Of a stretch of 5,505 bases of DNA, positions 5,053 to 5,505 are shown piece by piece. How positions within the stretch are numbered: position 1 is the first letter of the stretch; each line of letters begins with the position of its first letter. Under the pieces are notes generated by a model. It was not told the origin of the DNA and did no database searches. It worked only from the letters and a program-made list of their open reading frames with translations. The translations under genes were made by a program, and so were the position numbers. This stretch comes from an uncultured Lachnospiraceae bacterium (GTDB taxonomy: Bacteria; Bacillota_A; Clostridia; Lachnospirales; Lachnospiraceae), in assembly GCA_905200565.1 (NCBI GenBank), contig CAJKKX010000185.1:1-5505 (forward strand), written 5' to 3'.

Positions 5053-5505
5053 GTGATTAACGAGAGTATTGCAAAACTGGTAAAATATGGAGAAAATGCC
5101 GGTCTTGTTTCGGGACTGGATAAAATCTATGCGACAAATCGGATTCTGGAAGTCATGCAGATTTCCGATTACGAAGAGCCGGAGCAGATTCCGGAGACCC
5201 CGGATCTGGAAGAGACTTTAAATGAACTGCTTGATGATGCAGCTAAGCGAGGTCTTCTCGAACACAACAGCGTCGTTTACCGCGATCTGTTCGATACGAA
5301 ACTGATGGACTGCCTGATGCCGCGCCCGGGAGAGGTGGTAAAGAAGTTTGAAGAACTCTATGCGAAGAGCCCGCAGGAGGCAACCGATTACTTCTACAAA
5401 CTGAGCCAGGATTCCAACTACATCCGCAGATATCGCATCGCAAAGGATATCCGCTGGAGCGTACCGAGTGCCTACGGAGATATCGATATCTCGATCAACC
5501 TCTCC
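5053..5505 (+). CDS. galT: UDP-glucose--hexose-1-phosphate uridylyltransferase, class II, 5' part
   Basis: GalT exchanges UDP between UDP-glucose and galactose 1-phosphate, giving UDP-galactose and glucose 1-phosphate, the step after GalK. The first 151 codons are present without a stop and the window end cuts the gene; class II members are about 490-500 residues long. The frame starts at GTG (MINESIAKLVKYG). The class II hallmarks are RDLFDTKLMDCLMPRP (77-92), the segment SPQEATDYFYKLSQDSNYIR (105-124) followed by RYRIAKDIRW, and YGDIDISINLS (141-151). This is the Firmicutes type, unlike the roughly 350-residue class I enzyme of E. coli. The uridylylation site lies further along and cannot be checked. 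It follows galK by 40 bases and its translation is served by GGGAGG. Other Leloir genes, such as galE, may lie beyond the edge. Confidence 0.94.
   Translation, partial: MINESIAKLVKYGENAGLVSGLDKIYATNRILEVMQISDYEEPEQIPETPDLEETLNELLDDAAKRGLLEHNSVVYRDLFDTKLMDCLMPRPGEVVKKFEELYAKSPQEATDYFYKLSQDSNYIRRYRIAKDIRWSVPSAYGDIDISINLS

Noticed and set aside
5243..5443. 66-codon minus-strand frame over galT
   Set aside because: It is antisense to the class II galT frame, which has unmistakable family motifs.

Overview
The window carries ordinary housekeeping and sugar-metabolism genes of a Gram-positive anaerobe, most likely a member of the Clostridia and probably Lachnospiraceae. The clues are a short-form L-aspartate oxidase, a YlmC/YmxH-family (sporulation-associated) PRC-barrel protein, a class II (Firmicutes-type) galactose-1-phosphate uridylyltransferase, purine-rich Shine-Dalgarno sites and near-consensus sigma-A promoters. 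The family assignment is by protein resemblance only; no database search was possible.

Left half (about 1-3400): de novo NAD synthesis. nadB and nadC lie on the minus strand with an 8-base overlap. nadA lies on the plus strand, divergent from nadB. NadB oxidises L-aspartate to iminoaspartate, NadA condenses this with dihydroxyacetone phosphate to quinolinate, and NadC converts quinolinate to nicotinate mononucleotide. The 170-base divergent control region holds one promoter for each direction. Each -35 box is overlapped by one copy of a 14-base repeat, GAC(A/T)(A/T)GACACC(T/C)GT, which looks like a pair of operators for the niacin-responsive repressor NiaR. Downstream of nadC, running off the left edge, is the start of another minus-strand frame. 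Its first residues resemble NiaR, but the reading frame seems to break at a run of five G.

Middle (about 3351-3845): a strong intrinsic terminator ends nadA. A small cysteine-rich YlmC/YmxH-family protein follows, with a possible promoter directly behind the terminator. A 149-base gap then holds a galK promoter and a leader hairpin.

Right edge (3846-5505): galK (galactokinase, complete) and galT (class II uridylyltransferase, first 151 codons, cut by the window end) form a Leloir-pathway galactose operon with a 40-base gap.

I found no mobile element, CRISPR array, RNA gene or clearly undescribed system. The points most worth a second look are the two-site divergent operator, the possible frameshift in the niaR-like frame, and the ten cysteines in the 86-residue YlmC-type protein.
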